NCBI GenBank assembly: GCA_017461285.1
Contig: JAFTYS010000006.1
Location: forward strand, 1 to 19,023
Source of the DNA: Bacteroidales bacterium
GTDB lineage: Bacteria > Bacteroidota > Bacteroidia > Bacteroidales > UBA932
DNA length: 19,023 nucleotides
Direction: 5' to 3'
Shown here: one piece after another, positions 8,273 to 17,996 of the stretch
Position numbering within the stretch: the first letter of the stretch is position 1
How the letters are laid out: every line of letters starts with the position of its first letter
Program-made: the position numbers and the translations under genes
Notes under the pieces: generated by a model
What the model was told of the DNA's origin: nothing
Databases searched by the model: none
The model's input: only the letters and a program-made list of their open reading frames with translations

Positions 8273-10084
8273 ATGAAGATAAAGTCAATGATAATATCAG
8301 CAGCTGCTCTGGTCATTGCCGGCTGCTCCGGTTTTCTGAATCAGCTTCCATTGGATTCTCCATCAAGCGATACCTTCCTCTCATCGGAGAGTCAGGTGCT
8401 GAGCTATGTAAACGGCCTTTATGCTGCCTTGCCTTCTCTTGGCCAGTACGGCTGCGGAGTACGTTCTGTTGAGAAGAACAGCGACAACATCATATCGGAA
8501 AAATACGATCCCAGGATAAACGGTGAACTTACTGCTTTCGGAGGAGAGTCGGACTGGTCTGCCGCTTATCAGAATCTCAGGGACATCAACTTCTTCTTCC
8601 ATTATTATCAGGTACCTCAGGAAGCGGAGAACGATGATCTGAGGTCATTATGCGCCGAAGTGCATTTCCTGCGTGCATGGTGGCATTTCACCCTGCTGAA
8701 GAAATTCGGAAACGTGCCTGTGATGGATGGTTTCTGGGATGGAAATGCGACGCTGGAGGGACTTCAGATACCGGCAACCCCAAGAAAGGATGTGGCTCTC
8801 TTCATTCTTGAAGATCTTGAAAAAGCTGCAGACGGTCTTCATGGGCGAAACCGTCATTCCGGTCTGAGGATATGCAGGGAGGCTGCTCTTGCCATGGCTA
8901 TGAATGTCGCCCTGTATGAGGGTTCATGGGAGAAGTACCACGCAGCCGGAATCTTTGCCGCCGAAGACGCCGATCCCGGTCTCTTCTTCAGGAAGGTTCT
9001 TGAATATGGTGATGCCCTCTTTGAGATCATGCCTGTGTCCGAAGGACTCAACACTGTCGCAAACGACCCGTTCGGTGCTCTTGACGGAGGAGACGCCTAT
9101 GCCCATCTTTTCAACCAGAAAGACCTTTCTGCCGTCCCTGAGGCACTTTTCTGGAAGAAATATGACTTGTCACAGGGTCTGCAGCACAGTCTGACTGTTC
9201 TTCTTGGGGCAGGCGTCGTGGATAACGAAGCGGCGGCAGGCATCTCAAAGTCACTGGTGGACAGCTATCTCTATGCTGACGGCTCGTTCATAGACCCCGA
9301 CGACAGAGCATTCAAGGATTTCAACGAGACTTTCAACGGACGTGACCTGCGTCTTCGCGAGACAGTAATGTCTACAGGTCGCAAGTTCCGCTCAAGTACG
9401 ATAAGCCGTCCTATGAAGGTGGACGTATATGACCCGCAAGGAAATGTCAATCCACCTCGTTTAAGCGGCGACGGCAACACCAGGAATCTGACAGGGTACC
9501 ATACGGCCTTGGGTGTCGATACCACTTATGTAAGCTCTTCATTCTGGGATACAGGACTTGTCATCATCCGATATCCGGAGGCTCTCCTGGCCTATGCGGA
9601 AGCGGCAGAAGAGCTGGGCGTCTGCACAGATGAAATCCTGAACATTACCATCAGACCTTTGAGGGAGAGGGCAGGAACTGCCTGGAAGGTACCAGAGAAG
9701 GATCCCGCATTCCCGGATCATGGGTATCCTTTGTCGCCAAACATGCAGGAGATAAGGCGCGAACGCAGGTGTGAACTTGCCCTTCAAGGCTTCAGGCTTG
9801 ACGATATCCTGCGCTGGAAGGGACACAGGCTTCTGGAAGGACAGAGAGGAAGAGGCGCCTATCTGGGTGAGGACGGCATCCTTTACAGGTCCTTCAACAT
9901 GGATGACCCTCAGGTCAGGGAAACTATCGGGATGATTCCCGTGGATGAAGAAGGCTGGATCGATCCTCTCAGGGACAAACTACCTTCGGGATACGGTTTT
10001 GTCCCTGACAGAGATTATCTCATGCCGGTCCCTCCGGAAGATGTCAACCTCAATAAGGAACTTGATCAGAACCCTGGATGGTAG
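8273..10084 (+). CDS. SusD/RagB-family surface glycan-binding lipoprotein
   Basis: The 603-residue product starts MKIKSMIISAAALVIAGC, a lipoprotein signal with lipobox IAGC and acylated Cys18. Family marks follow in order: LYAALPSLGQ near the N-terminus, AAYQNLRDINFFF, a TPR-like helix with AEVHFLRAWWHFTLLKKFGNVP, the late IRYPEALLAYAEAAEELG, EIRRERRCELALQGFRLDDILRW, and the C-terminal YLMPVPPEDVNLNKELDQNPGW. SusD forms the hinged lid of the SusCD complex on the outer leaflet and captures oligosaccharides. I chose ATG 8273 because the open frame extends back to 8147 inside susC, but only the downstream start gives a lipoprotein signal and it sits 5 bases after the susC stop. The GH16 gene follows after 6 bases. 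Confidence 0.95.
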   Translation: MKIKSMIISAAALVIAGCSGFLNQLPLDSPSSDTFLSSESQVLSYVNGLYAALPSLGQYGCGVRSVEKNSDNIISEKYDPRINGELTAFGGESDWSAAYQNLRDINFFFHYYQVPQEAENDDLRSLCAEVHFLRAWWHFTLLKKFGNVPVMDGFWDGNATLEGLQIPATPRKDVALFILEDLEKAADGLHGRNRHSGLRICREAALAMAMNVALYEGSWEKYHAAGIFAAEDADPGLFFRKVLEYGDALFEIMPVSEGLNTVANDPFGALDGGDAYAHLFNQKDLSAVPEALFWKKYDLSQGLQHSLTVLLGAGVVDNEAAAGISKSLVDSYLYADGSFIDPDDRAFKDFNETFNGRDLRLRETVMSTGRKFRSSTISRPMKVDVYDPQGNVNPPRLSGDGNTRNLTGYHTALGVDTTYVSSSFWDTGLVIIRYPEALLAYAEAAEELGVCTDEILNITIRPLRERAGTAWKVPEKDPAFPDHGYPLSPNMQEIRRERRCELALQGFRLDDILRWKGHRLLEGQRGRGAYLGEDGILYRSFNMDDPQVRETIGMIPVDEEGWIDPLRDKLPSGYGFVPDRDYLMPVPPEDVNLNKELDQNPGW

Positions 10085-10090
10085 AGAGTT

Positions 10091-10885
10091 ATGAAAAGGA
10101 CAATAATATTGATATTCCTGCTTTGCGGCCCTCTTCTTTCAGGACAGGACTACCGGCTCGTATGGGAGGACAGTTTCAGAGGAAGTGAACCGGATACCGC
10201 AAAGTGGTCGCCGATAACGAGAGGGCCGGCAGACTGGCGGAGATACATGTCTGCCGATAAGGCCCTGAGGTATCTGGAAAATGACTGCCTGGTGTTGAGG
10301 GCAGTCGTCAATGACGGTGTCGATCCGTCGGATACTGCGAGGTTCCTGACGGGAGGCGTATATACGAAGGGACGTTTTTCTCTGACATACGGCAAGGTCG
10401 AGGTCTGTGCCAGGATGCAGTCCGGCGAGAGCGTGTGGCCGGCGATATGGATGCTTCCGGAAGGAGGAAAATGGCCTTTCGGCGGAGAGATAGACATAAT
10501 GGAACATCTCAACAACGATAATTTCATATACCAGACAGTCCATTCGTATCACATTCATGTGCTTGGACGAAAGACCGATCCTCCCCACTCGGTCAGAGTC
10601 CCGGCAGATGTCGGAGAATTCAATGTATATGGAGTGGAGATTCTTCCGGACAGGATAGTCTTTTCAATGAACGGAAATGCTACGATGACGTACCCTCGTC
10701 TTTCCCCCGACGGGTTTTCTTCAGAATCGCAATATCCTTTCGGATCTCCGTTCTATATTCTGCTGGACATGCAGATAGGAGGCTCGTGGGTCGGACCTCC
10801 GGATGCATCTGACCTGCCTGTGGAAATGCATGTGGACTGGATAAAGGTGTATACCTTGGATAATATCAATAAAAACGGACAATAA
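10091..10885 (+). CDS. Glycoside hydrolase family 16 endo-beta-glucanase (laminarinase/lichenase-like)
   Basis: The 264-residue protein has a signal peptide (hydrophobic residues 4-16, cleavage near SGQ at 17-19) and a single GH16 jelly-roll domain of about 240 residues. The GGEIDIMEHL segment gives the ExDxxE triad: E133 nucleophile, D135 and E138 acid/base. ESVWPAIWMLPEGGKWP just before it and TVHS just after are typical of the laminarinase-like branch, as are the opening LVWEDSF and closing MHVDWIKVY. GH16 enzymes hydrolyse internal beta-1,3 or beta-1,4 bonds with retention; this type usually acts on laminarin or mixed-linkage beta-glucan, though GH16 also covers agar and carrageenan enzymes. 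The Cys at residue 12 is not in a good lipobox, so a soluble periplasmic or exported form is likelier than a lipoprotein. It is co-transcribed with susCD and is the only enzyme of the locus. Confidence 0.92.
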   Translation: MKRTIILIFLLCGPLLSGQDYRLVWEDSFRGSEPDTAKWSPITRGPADWRRYMSADKALRYLENDCLVLRAVVNDGVDPSDTARFLTGGVYTKGRFSLTYGKVEVCARMQSGESVWPAIWMLPEGGKWPFGGEIDIMEHLNNDNFIYQTVHSYHIHVLGRKTDPPHSVRVPADVGEFNVYGVEILPDRIVFSMNGNATMTYPRLSPDGFSSESQYPFGSPFYILLDMQIGGSWVGPPDASDLPVEMHVDWIKVYTLDNINKNGQ

Positions 10886-10886
10886 A

Positions 10887-11177
10887 ATGGATAAGACACG
10901 GATTTATATATATATGGCATTACTGACCTCTATGATGTTGTTCTGCTCTTGCAATGACAGATGCCGGAAGTCAGAAACAAGAACAAGGCTTCAGCTTGAA
11001 TATACGGACCCTAGGCAGGCAGAGACTTCAGGCCTGCGCTTCAATCATGAAGATGAAAAGGATGAGAAGGATCTGGCATATGAAAGGCTTGCCGAAGAAT
11101 GGAACAGGAATCTCATACTTGGACAGAGACCGTACAACGAGTATGATTCCGGAATGTTACCAGATCACATGAAATAG
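10887..11177 (+). CDS. Small unrecognised putative lipoprotein at the 3' end of the PUL operon
   Basis: I do not recognise this 96-residue product. It starts one base after the GH16 stop, so it is almost certainly translated from the susCD mRNA. The N-terminus has positive charge (K3, R5), a hydrophobic stretch (about residues 6-19) and FCSC, where Cys22 could be the lipid-modified residue (Ser at -1). The remaining 74 residues are hydrophilic with a dense charged cluster NHEDEKDEKD and an ending LILGQRPYNEYDSGMLPDHMK rich in polar and aromatic residues. No repeat or known domain is visible. It is far too small for a SusE/SusF-type glycan-binding protein, whose place in the operon it holds. 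An alternative start at 10914 would lose the positive charges, so 10887 is preferred. A (TA)5 run lies within the signal-coding region at 10905-10914. Confidence 0.7.
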   Translation: MDKTRIYIYMALLTSMMLFCSCNDRCRKSETRTRLQLEYTDPRQAETSGLRFNHEDEKDEKDLAYERLAEEWNRNLILGQRPYNEYDSGMLPDHMK

Positions 11178-11199
11178 TAACAAATAATGATAAATTGCC

Positions 11200-11229
11200 T
11201 TGTAAATCTCAAAAAATTAAATAAATTTG
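11200..11229 (+). promoter_or_regulatory. Candidate hppA promoter
   Basis: TAAATTTG (11222-11229) matches the Bacteroidota -7 consensus, and a partial -33 element (TTG at 11200-11202) lies 19 bases upstream in a very A/T-rich stretch. The predicted transcript would begin near 11236, about 30 bases before the hppA ATG. The 90-base gap 11178-11267 holds no visible terminator for the upstream PUL operon. Confidence 0.5.
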
Positions 11230-11267
11230 TCGGAAAGGACTGAAAATTCATATTAACCGTTAACCAT

Positions 11268-13453
<2,186 letters not shown>

Positions 13454-13457
<4 letters not shown>

Positions 13458-13496
13458 AAACAGAAAGCCTCCGATCAGGAGGCTTTCTGTTTTTAA
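13454..13496. terminator. Bidirectional terminator containing both convergent stop codons
   Basis: A perfect 19-bp inverted repeat (13454-13472 with 13478-13496) surrounds a 5-base loop gatca. The centre of the stem is the GC-rich agcctcc/ggaggct, and the outer parts are A-rich then T-rich, so on either strand the hairpin is followed by a T run. It ends the hppA transcript (+) and the DUF4249-gene transcript (-). The TAA of hppA (13455-13457) and the TAA of the opposing gene (13495-13493) lie in opposite arms and pair with each other. Confidence 0.95.
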
Positions 13497-14500
13497 TCCA
13501 CGTCGGCGATGAGCACCGTTCCGGCCATACCGCCGAGTATGCCGAAGCCGCCCTTGATGTTGCTGAAGGTGAAGTTGCTTCGAGATAATCCGAGATCTGA
13601 CAGGCTGTTCTCGTTGGCCAGCAGATTGGTGTGGTAATACCGGTAGAGTTCTTCGCTTATACGGTAGATGGTGGCTTCGTATGACAGATCCGTATATCCG
13701 TAGTCCAGATCGTTGTAACGGAAGCTGTAATCGTGTTCCGTATATGATGTGAAGAATATAGACTTTTTGCCGTTATTGTCCAAAGCGTCTGAATTCTTCC
13801 AGAAAATCAGTCCTGTATTGTTGTTATATGCGTCGAAATTATACTCCTGCTTTGACTGGAAAGGGTCAAATTCGCAGTCGATTATATACGGCTCCCAATC
13901 GATGTGCTCGTCGGTGCCGGTTATGACCTCGCCGTCTGGCTCAATGTAGCCCCAGGATCTGAATTCATGCAATCTTTTGCGAAACACCACAGCATAGTAT
14001 GTATCTTCCGACGGATCGGAATACTCCAGGGTAAATGTCGCCTCCGATGTCGCCCACTCGTCACGCGGAGCGGTTTCTATGGTGAACCTGACATCTTCCG
14101 GTCCTTCTGGCACGACGGTGGAAGCTGAAACGCTTTCAAGCCCCGGGTATGAAACCGTCAGAGAAACTTCGTCGCCGCTTTCCATCCTCCTGGTTATGTA
14201 AAACGATTCTTCCGGAACCGTATGGTCAGACTGGACATATGGAAACGTGTACTTCGGCTGGTACCGGACCTCCTGTCTTTCTCCGTTGACACGGATGTCT
14301 ATCTCCGCCTTGGACTTGTCAAACGATATGTCGTCTCCTGCAAATCTGGCAAGGTCGATGATTATTGCTGTGCTGTCTCTGGCTCCGGGCACGCATAAGG
14401 CGAATATCTTCGACTCCTCCTTTGGAATGTCCAGTTCGAACTTCATCTCGCATGCGGAGAATGCGAGAACCATGCATATCATATATATTGTCTTTCTCAT
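13493..14500 (-). CDS. DUF4249-type outer-membrane-associated lipoprotein
   Basis: This 335-residue protein begins MRKTIYMICMVLAFSAC, a lipoprotein signal with Cys17 as the likely acylated residue. The mature part opens with the KFELDIP and ESKIFALCVPG strands and continues as a beta-rich protein (VSLTVSYPGLESVSASTVVPEGP), the pattern of the DUF4249 family. Family members almost always follow a TonB-dependent receptor gene. Here the gene starts 5 bases after such a receptor on the same strand, which supports the call. No biochemical role is established for the family to my knowledge; a surface partner of the receptor, by analogy with SusD, is an inference. The assignment rests on order, length, lipobox and beta-rich pattern rather than a strict motif. 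It ends inside the shared terminator with hppA. Confidence 0.8.
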   Translation of the reverse strand: MRKTIYMICMVLAFSACEMKFELDIPKEESKIFALCVPGARDSTAIIIDLARFAGDDISFDKSKAEIDIRVNGERQEVRYQPKYTFPYVQSDHTVPEESFYITRRMESGDEVSLTVSYPGLESVSASTVVPEGPEDVRFTIETAPRDEWATSEATFTLEYSDPSEDTYYAVVFRKRLHEFRSWGYIEPDGEVITGTDEHIDWEPYIIDCEFDPFQSKQEYNFDAYNNNTGLIFWKNSDALDNNGKKSIFFTSYTEHDYSFRYNDLDYGYTDLSYEATIYRISEELYRYYHTNLLANENSLSDLGLSRSNFTFSNIKGGFGILGGMAGTVLIADVD

Positions 14501-14505
14501 AATCT

Positions 14506-16941
14506 TTAGAATTTAAGTGTGTAACTGAATGACGGGATGATCGGAATGATACCGGTTGCGACTCCGTATGTGTTTCCGTCTTCATCTGTCTGAATATATG
14601 CGGACATAGGATTCATTCTGCAATATGCATTGTATATGCTGACGTTCCATATGCTCTCATTGCCCCTCTTTGTCGTCTTTCTGAAATTTGCACCGAGATC
14701 GAGACGGTGGTATGCCGGCAGTATCAGATTGTAAGGAGTGCTTCCAAGGAGACCGAAGCCTCTGAATGGGAATTCATATGATATGACACGATTGAAAGTA
14801 GAATCATATCCGTCCACAGTCATGCGGTTTCCGCTCCTATAGTTCCATGCTGCATATACATCGATCCTGTCCGTGATCTTCCATGTTGCGGAAAGCGTCA
14901 GCTTGTGGCGGTTGTCGTTCCAGTTGAAGAACCACTCCGGATATATATCTTCGAACTTTCTCTTTGTCCATGAAAGGGTATAGGCTGCGGAAACATTTAC
15001 CTTTCCGGTATTGTATCCCAGGGTCACTTCAGCACCGTACGAGATGCCTTTGCCTTCCGAGAATTCCTTTTCCCAATCTTCGATAGGAGGATATAGCATG
15101 GAGTATCCGCAGTATTCCCTAAGATGGTCCATGGTCTTGAAATATCCTTCTACATCCAAGGTGAATCCAAGCGGCAGAAGAGAGTATACTCCGGCAACGA
15201 CCTGTCTGGACAGCATAGGAGCAGTCTTTGCTGTCGTAGGCATCCATATGTTTGTCGGAATGTCCAGGTTGCTGGTCGAAATGTTATGGATATACTGATT
15301 CATTTCAGTATATGAAAGCTTCATCGATACGTTCTTGTGCAGGATGAAGTTCAGTGCTGCACGAGGCTCCAGCCTATGATATGTCTTGCCTTGTACGGCG
15401 AACATCGCATACCTGAGTCCCAGCCCCGCCTTCAGCCATCTGCCTGCTGATATGTCGTCTTCGACATATATCGCCATTTCATGTCCGTCGGATGCGGATC
15501 CTTCTTCGGAAGTCAGGATCCGGTCATTCCCTGCGGACAGATGAGCATATTCTTCATGCGACCTGGATCCGTTGTATATATGGTATTCGTATGAAGCTCC
15601 GAAACGCACATCGTGCTTGTCAGAAGGGGTCCAGCAGAAATCGGCCTTTGCCGCGATGTCATGGATGCGGGAGCTTCCGTCTTCGACCGATCCTTTCTTA
15701 TGGAAGACACCGTCTCCCTCATGATGCCACCAGTATGAGTAATAATCCGTTCCGCTGGCGTACCTGCTGTAGTATGCCTTCATGTCGGAGGCCAATACAT
15801 CGGAAATCCTGTTCTCCCACCTTACCGAGGCGAGAGTGTTGCCCCAGTCAAGTCCGAGTCCGTCGCTGTCGGTGAGATTCTCGCTTCCCGGGATGAGCTT
15901 GCCGTCTTCATACTGGCCGACATAGTCGAAGCCGAACTTCAGTCTGTCACGTCCGTGATATGCGCTCAGAGTGAGCTTGTTCTCCGGGGCGAACAGGTGG
16001 GTGATCTTCGCGTTGAAGTCGCCGAATGCGTAATGGAGGTTGGTGTTGTCGTCCATCGTGCCGTTGACGACTGCAAGGACAGGGACGGAGAACACGTCTA
16101 TCCAGCTGCGGCGCATTGCGAGGTTGAACGAAGTCTTTCCCTTTACTATCGGGCCTTCGAACTGAAGCCTTCCGTCGAGAAGGCCGATGGAGAAGATTCC
16201 GTGGTATTCATTCATGTCCCCGTCTTTTGTCGAGACATCCACGATCGATGACATTCTGCCTCCGAATCGGGCAGGAAAGCCGCTCTTGTAGAAGTCGACA
16301 TTCCCGATGATGTCGGTATTGAAGGACGAGAACAGTCCGCCAATGTGGTTGACCTGGTACATGGGTACGCCGTCGAGAAGGTAGAGGTTGTCGTATCCGG
16401 TTCCTCCGTGGACATACATGCCCGAAAGGAGTTCGGTTCCGGCTGCGACGCCCGGGAGGGACTGCAGCGTCTTGATGACATCAGGGGAGCTGAGCACTGC
16501 GAATCCCTTGTCGAATGCCTTGGAATCCATCTTTTCCATGCCTGTAGACCTGTTTCTGAGCTTCCTTGCATATCTGTCTCCTGTGATTCTGGAAGCGGAC
16601 AGCGTATCCTTCATGCCTTCAGGCTCTGCATCGATCTCAACATTTTTCTTCGGACGGCTTATGACGATGTGTGTCCGGTCTTCTGTCGTCCATTCAAGTC
16701 CGGTGCCCTTGAGAAGCTGGTTCATGGATTTCTCCAGATCAAGACCGGAATCCGGGGCTTTGCGTCTTTGACTGAATATGTCTTCGAGTCCGGCGTCATA
16801 TATGAAATGGACATTGAATCTTTCCTCAAGGTCTTCCAGTATGTCACTTACCCTGCCTCTTTCCTGGGCATGGGAAGGAAGACATAAAAAGAGGACCGTA
16901 AGTGTTGTAATCAGGGTTCTGGTCAAGTTCATTATCTTCAT
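14506..16941 (-). CDS. TonB-dependent outer-membrane receptor with N-terminal STN domain
   Basis: The 811-residue product has a signal peptide (MKIMNLTRTLITTL onward, cleavage near SHAQ at 23-26), an STN (secretin/TonB short N-terminal) domain at about 31-97 (VSDILEDLEERFNVHFIYDA through THIVISRP), and a plug at about 135-238 with SSPDVIKTLQSLPGV, YVHGGTGYDNLYLLDGVPMY and FPARFGGRMSSIVDVSTKDG. A beta-barrel follows, ending SYTLKF with terminal Phe. Family knowledge: such receptors import large or scarce nutrients with TonB energy, and STN domains can relay occupancy to an inner-membrane anti-sigma factor (FecA type). No sigma or anti-sigma gene is in the window. The SusC-type hallmarks are absent and its partner is DUF4249, not SusD. 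I chose ATG 16941: an upstream in-frame ATG at 17019 lies on the predicted -7 element and would bury the signal peptide. Substrate unknown. Confidence 0.92.
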   Translation of the reverse strand: MKIMNLTRTLITTLTVLFLCLPSHAQERGRVSDILEDLEERFNVHFIYDAGLEDIFSQRRKAPDSGLDLEKSMNQLLKGTGLEWTTEDRTHIVISRPKKNVEIDAEPEGMKDTLSASRITGDRYARKLRNRSTGMEKMDSKAFDKGFAVLSSPDVIKTLQSLPGVAAGTELLSGMYVHGGTGYDNLYLLDGVPMYQVNHIGGLFSSFNTDIIGNVDFYKSGFPARFGGRMSSIVDVSTKDGDMNEYHGIFSIGLLDGRLQFEGPIVKGKTSFNLAMRRSWIDVFSVPVLAVVNGTMDDNTNLHYAFGDFNAKITHLFAPENKLTLSAYHGRDRLKFGFDYVGQYEDGKLIPGSENLTDSDGLGLDWGNTLASVRWENRISDVLASDMKAYYSRYASGTDYYSYWWHHEGDGVFHKKGSVEDGSSRIHDIAAKADFCWTPSDKHDVRFGASYEYHIYNGSRSHEEYAHLSAGNDRILTSEEGSASDGHEMAIYVEDDISAGRWLKAGLGLRYAMFAVQGKTYHRLEPRAALNFILHKNVSMKLSYTEMNQYIHNISTSNLDIPTNIWMPTTAKTAPMLSRQVVAGVYSLLPLGFTLDVEGYFKTMDHLREYCGYSMLYPPIEDWEKEFSEGKGISYGAEVTLGYNTGKVNVSAAYTLSWTKRKFEDIYPEWFFNWNDNRHKLTLSATWKITDRIDVYAAWNYRSGNRMTVDGYDSTFNRVISYEFPFRGFGLLGSTPYNLILPAYHRLDLGANFRKTTKRGNESIWNVSIYNAYCRMNPMSAYIQTDEDGNTYGVATGIIPIIPSFSYTLKF

Positions 16942-17016
16942 GTGTGTTTTCTTTATCCGCTCATTAAGACGGAGCGAAAGAAAAAAAGTACTATCCTGAT
17001 ACAATGTTTCAGTATG

Positions 17017-17024
17017 CAAATGTA
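17017..17024 (-). promoter_or_regulatory. -7 element for the STN TonB receptor operon
   Basis: On the minus strand TACATTTG matches TAnnTTTG, about 75 bases before the ATG at 16941. No convincing -33 TTTG is found at the usual spacing. The element is back-to-back with the -7 box of the divergent MORN gene, 21 bases away. Confidence 0.45.
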
Positions 17025-17045
17025 GATAAAGTCATTGTAATTTGT

Positions 17046-17053
17046 TATATTTG
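17046..17053 (+). promoter_or_regulatory. -7 element for the MORN/TonB-C gene
   Basis: TATATTTG matches TAnnTTTG and ends 23 bases before the ATG at 17077, so the leader would be about 17 bases. A -33 element at normal spacing is not clear; the nearest TTTG at 17041-17044 is too close. The region upstream overlaps the opposite promoter. Confidence 0.5.
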
Positions 17054-17076
17054 CGAAAGACTAATAACCACATGCT

Positions 17077-17907
17077 ATGAAACCGAGAACCGCTCTTTTG
17101 ACGTTGGCGCTGGCAGTTCTGTCGTCAATGTCTCTTTCAGCACAGGAAGAAGTGCTTCGTTATGAAGGTCAGTGGCCGAAAGGAGAAGGAATCCTATATT
17201 CCAGCAGGGACGGACTCATAATCGGAACCTTCAGCAAAGGTGTGCCTGAAGGTAAATGTGTATGCTATCGCCCTAACGGAGAGGTCTATTGGGGTGACTA
17301 CAGGAAAGGAAAGGCTACCGGGCAGGGACGCCTTTACAGGGACAACGGCATCGTGTTCGCCGGAGATTTCAAGAACGGAAAGTACCATGGAACCGACACT
17401 CTTTACCGCACAAACGGCTCCATGTTCGTGGGCAGGTTCCGTAAAGGCAAGCTGAAGACAAGGATGGCTGATGCCGCCGTGCTTCCGTCCGGTCTTGTCA
17501 AGCCTTCATATCCGATGGTGGATCTCAAGCATAAGCAGGAGGAATTCCTGAAGGAACTCGAGATACGTTGGGAGCAGAGGAACCTCAACCTCATAGAAAG
17601 CGCCGGATTCAACACCCCTAGATTCCAGGGAGGGAACATAGACGATTTCGCTTTGTGGGTGAATTCGCAGGTGGAGACCCCAAGCTCCTTCAATCCGGAG
17701 AACGGCTCAAGGACGGTCCTTGTAGAGTTTACTGTCCAGACAGACGGAACATTGGCTGATATCCACGCCGTTTTCGGTTCGAATGTCGAGCTTAACACCG
17801 CAGCTGAAAAGGCCGTTTCCAAGTCTCCTCTGTGGGAGCCGGGAACCTTCGCCGGAGAAAAGAAGAACACAAGACTTACCGTTGCAGTCGTATTTGGAGG
17901 AGAATAG
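17077..17907 (+). CDS. Secreted MORN-repeat protein with C-terminal TonB-C-like domain
   Basis: The 276-residue protein has a cleavable signal peptide (hydrophobic residues 5-20, cleavage SLSA/Q near 22). About five MORN-type repeats follow (roughly 27-124), recognisable by YEGQWPKGEG, GTFSKGVPEGK, YWGDYRKGKATGQG, FAGDFKNGKYHG and FVGRFRKGK. A charged linker (about 125-178) leads to a TonB-C-like domain (about 180-273), with PRFQGGNIDDFALWVNSQV, VLVEFTVQTDGTLADIHAV, AAEKAVSKSPLWEPG and a closing strand RLTVAVVF. It has no proline-rich spacer or membrane anchor of true TonB, so it is probably a periplasmic or envelope protein rather than an energy transducer. Annotation pipelines may still name it TonB. 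It is transcribed divergently from the TonB receptor, but a functional link is only positional. Start ATG 17077 gives the complete signal peptide. Confidence 0.82.
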   Translation: MKPRTALLTLALAVLSSMSLSAQEEVLRYEGQWPKGEGILYSSRDGLIIGTFSKGVPEGKCVCYRPNGEVYWGDYRKGKATGQGRLYRDNGIVFAGDFKNGKYHGTDTLYRTNGSMFVGRFRKGKLKTRMADAAVLPSGLVKPSYPMVDLKHKQEEFLKELEIRWEQRNLNLIESAGFNTPRFQGGNIDDFALWVNSQVETPSSFNPENGSRTVLVEFTVQTDGTLADIHAVFGSNVELNTAAEKAVSKSPLWEPGTFAGEKKNTRLTVAVVFGGE

Positions 17908-17934
17908 ACGCAGCAAACTGACAAGTATCTGATA

Positions 17935-17996
17935 AAAACTGCTATCTTTGCATGTTCGGGCCGTTTTAGGTCCGGACATTGCAGGATAGCAGTTTT
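17935..17996 (+). terminator. Long hairpin between the MORN gene and sufB: terminator or leader structure
   Basis: The outer arms aaaactgctatc (17935-17946) and gatagcagtttt (17985-17996) are perfect 12-bp complements. Inside them, tgca (17949-17952) can pair with tgca (17980-17983), and tgttcgg (17953-17959) with ccggaca (17972-17978), including one G-U. The structure begins 27 bases after the MORN-gene stop and ends in TTTT only 5 bases before the sufB ATG. It works plausibly as the MORN-gene terminator. The candidate sufB -7 box overlaps its left arm. Confidence 0.72.
17943..17950 (+). promoter_or_regulatory. -7 element, candidate sufB promoter inside the hairpin left arm
   Basis: TATCTTTG matches the TAnnTTTG consensus. 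A transcript from it would start near 17957 and have a leader of about 45 bases. No clear -33 TTTG is seen around 17920. The element overlaps the left arm of the 17935-17996 hairpin. Confidence 0.5.

Noticed and set aside
10091..10150. Lipoprotein signal in the GH16 protein at Cys12
   Set aside because: The residue before the Cys is Leu, which does not fit a lipobox; a standard cleavage near SGQ is more plausible.
16942..17019. Upstream ATG at 17019 for the TonB receptor
   Set aside because: It coincides with the predicted -7 element and would place 26 non-signal residues before a good signal peptide.
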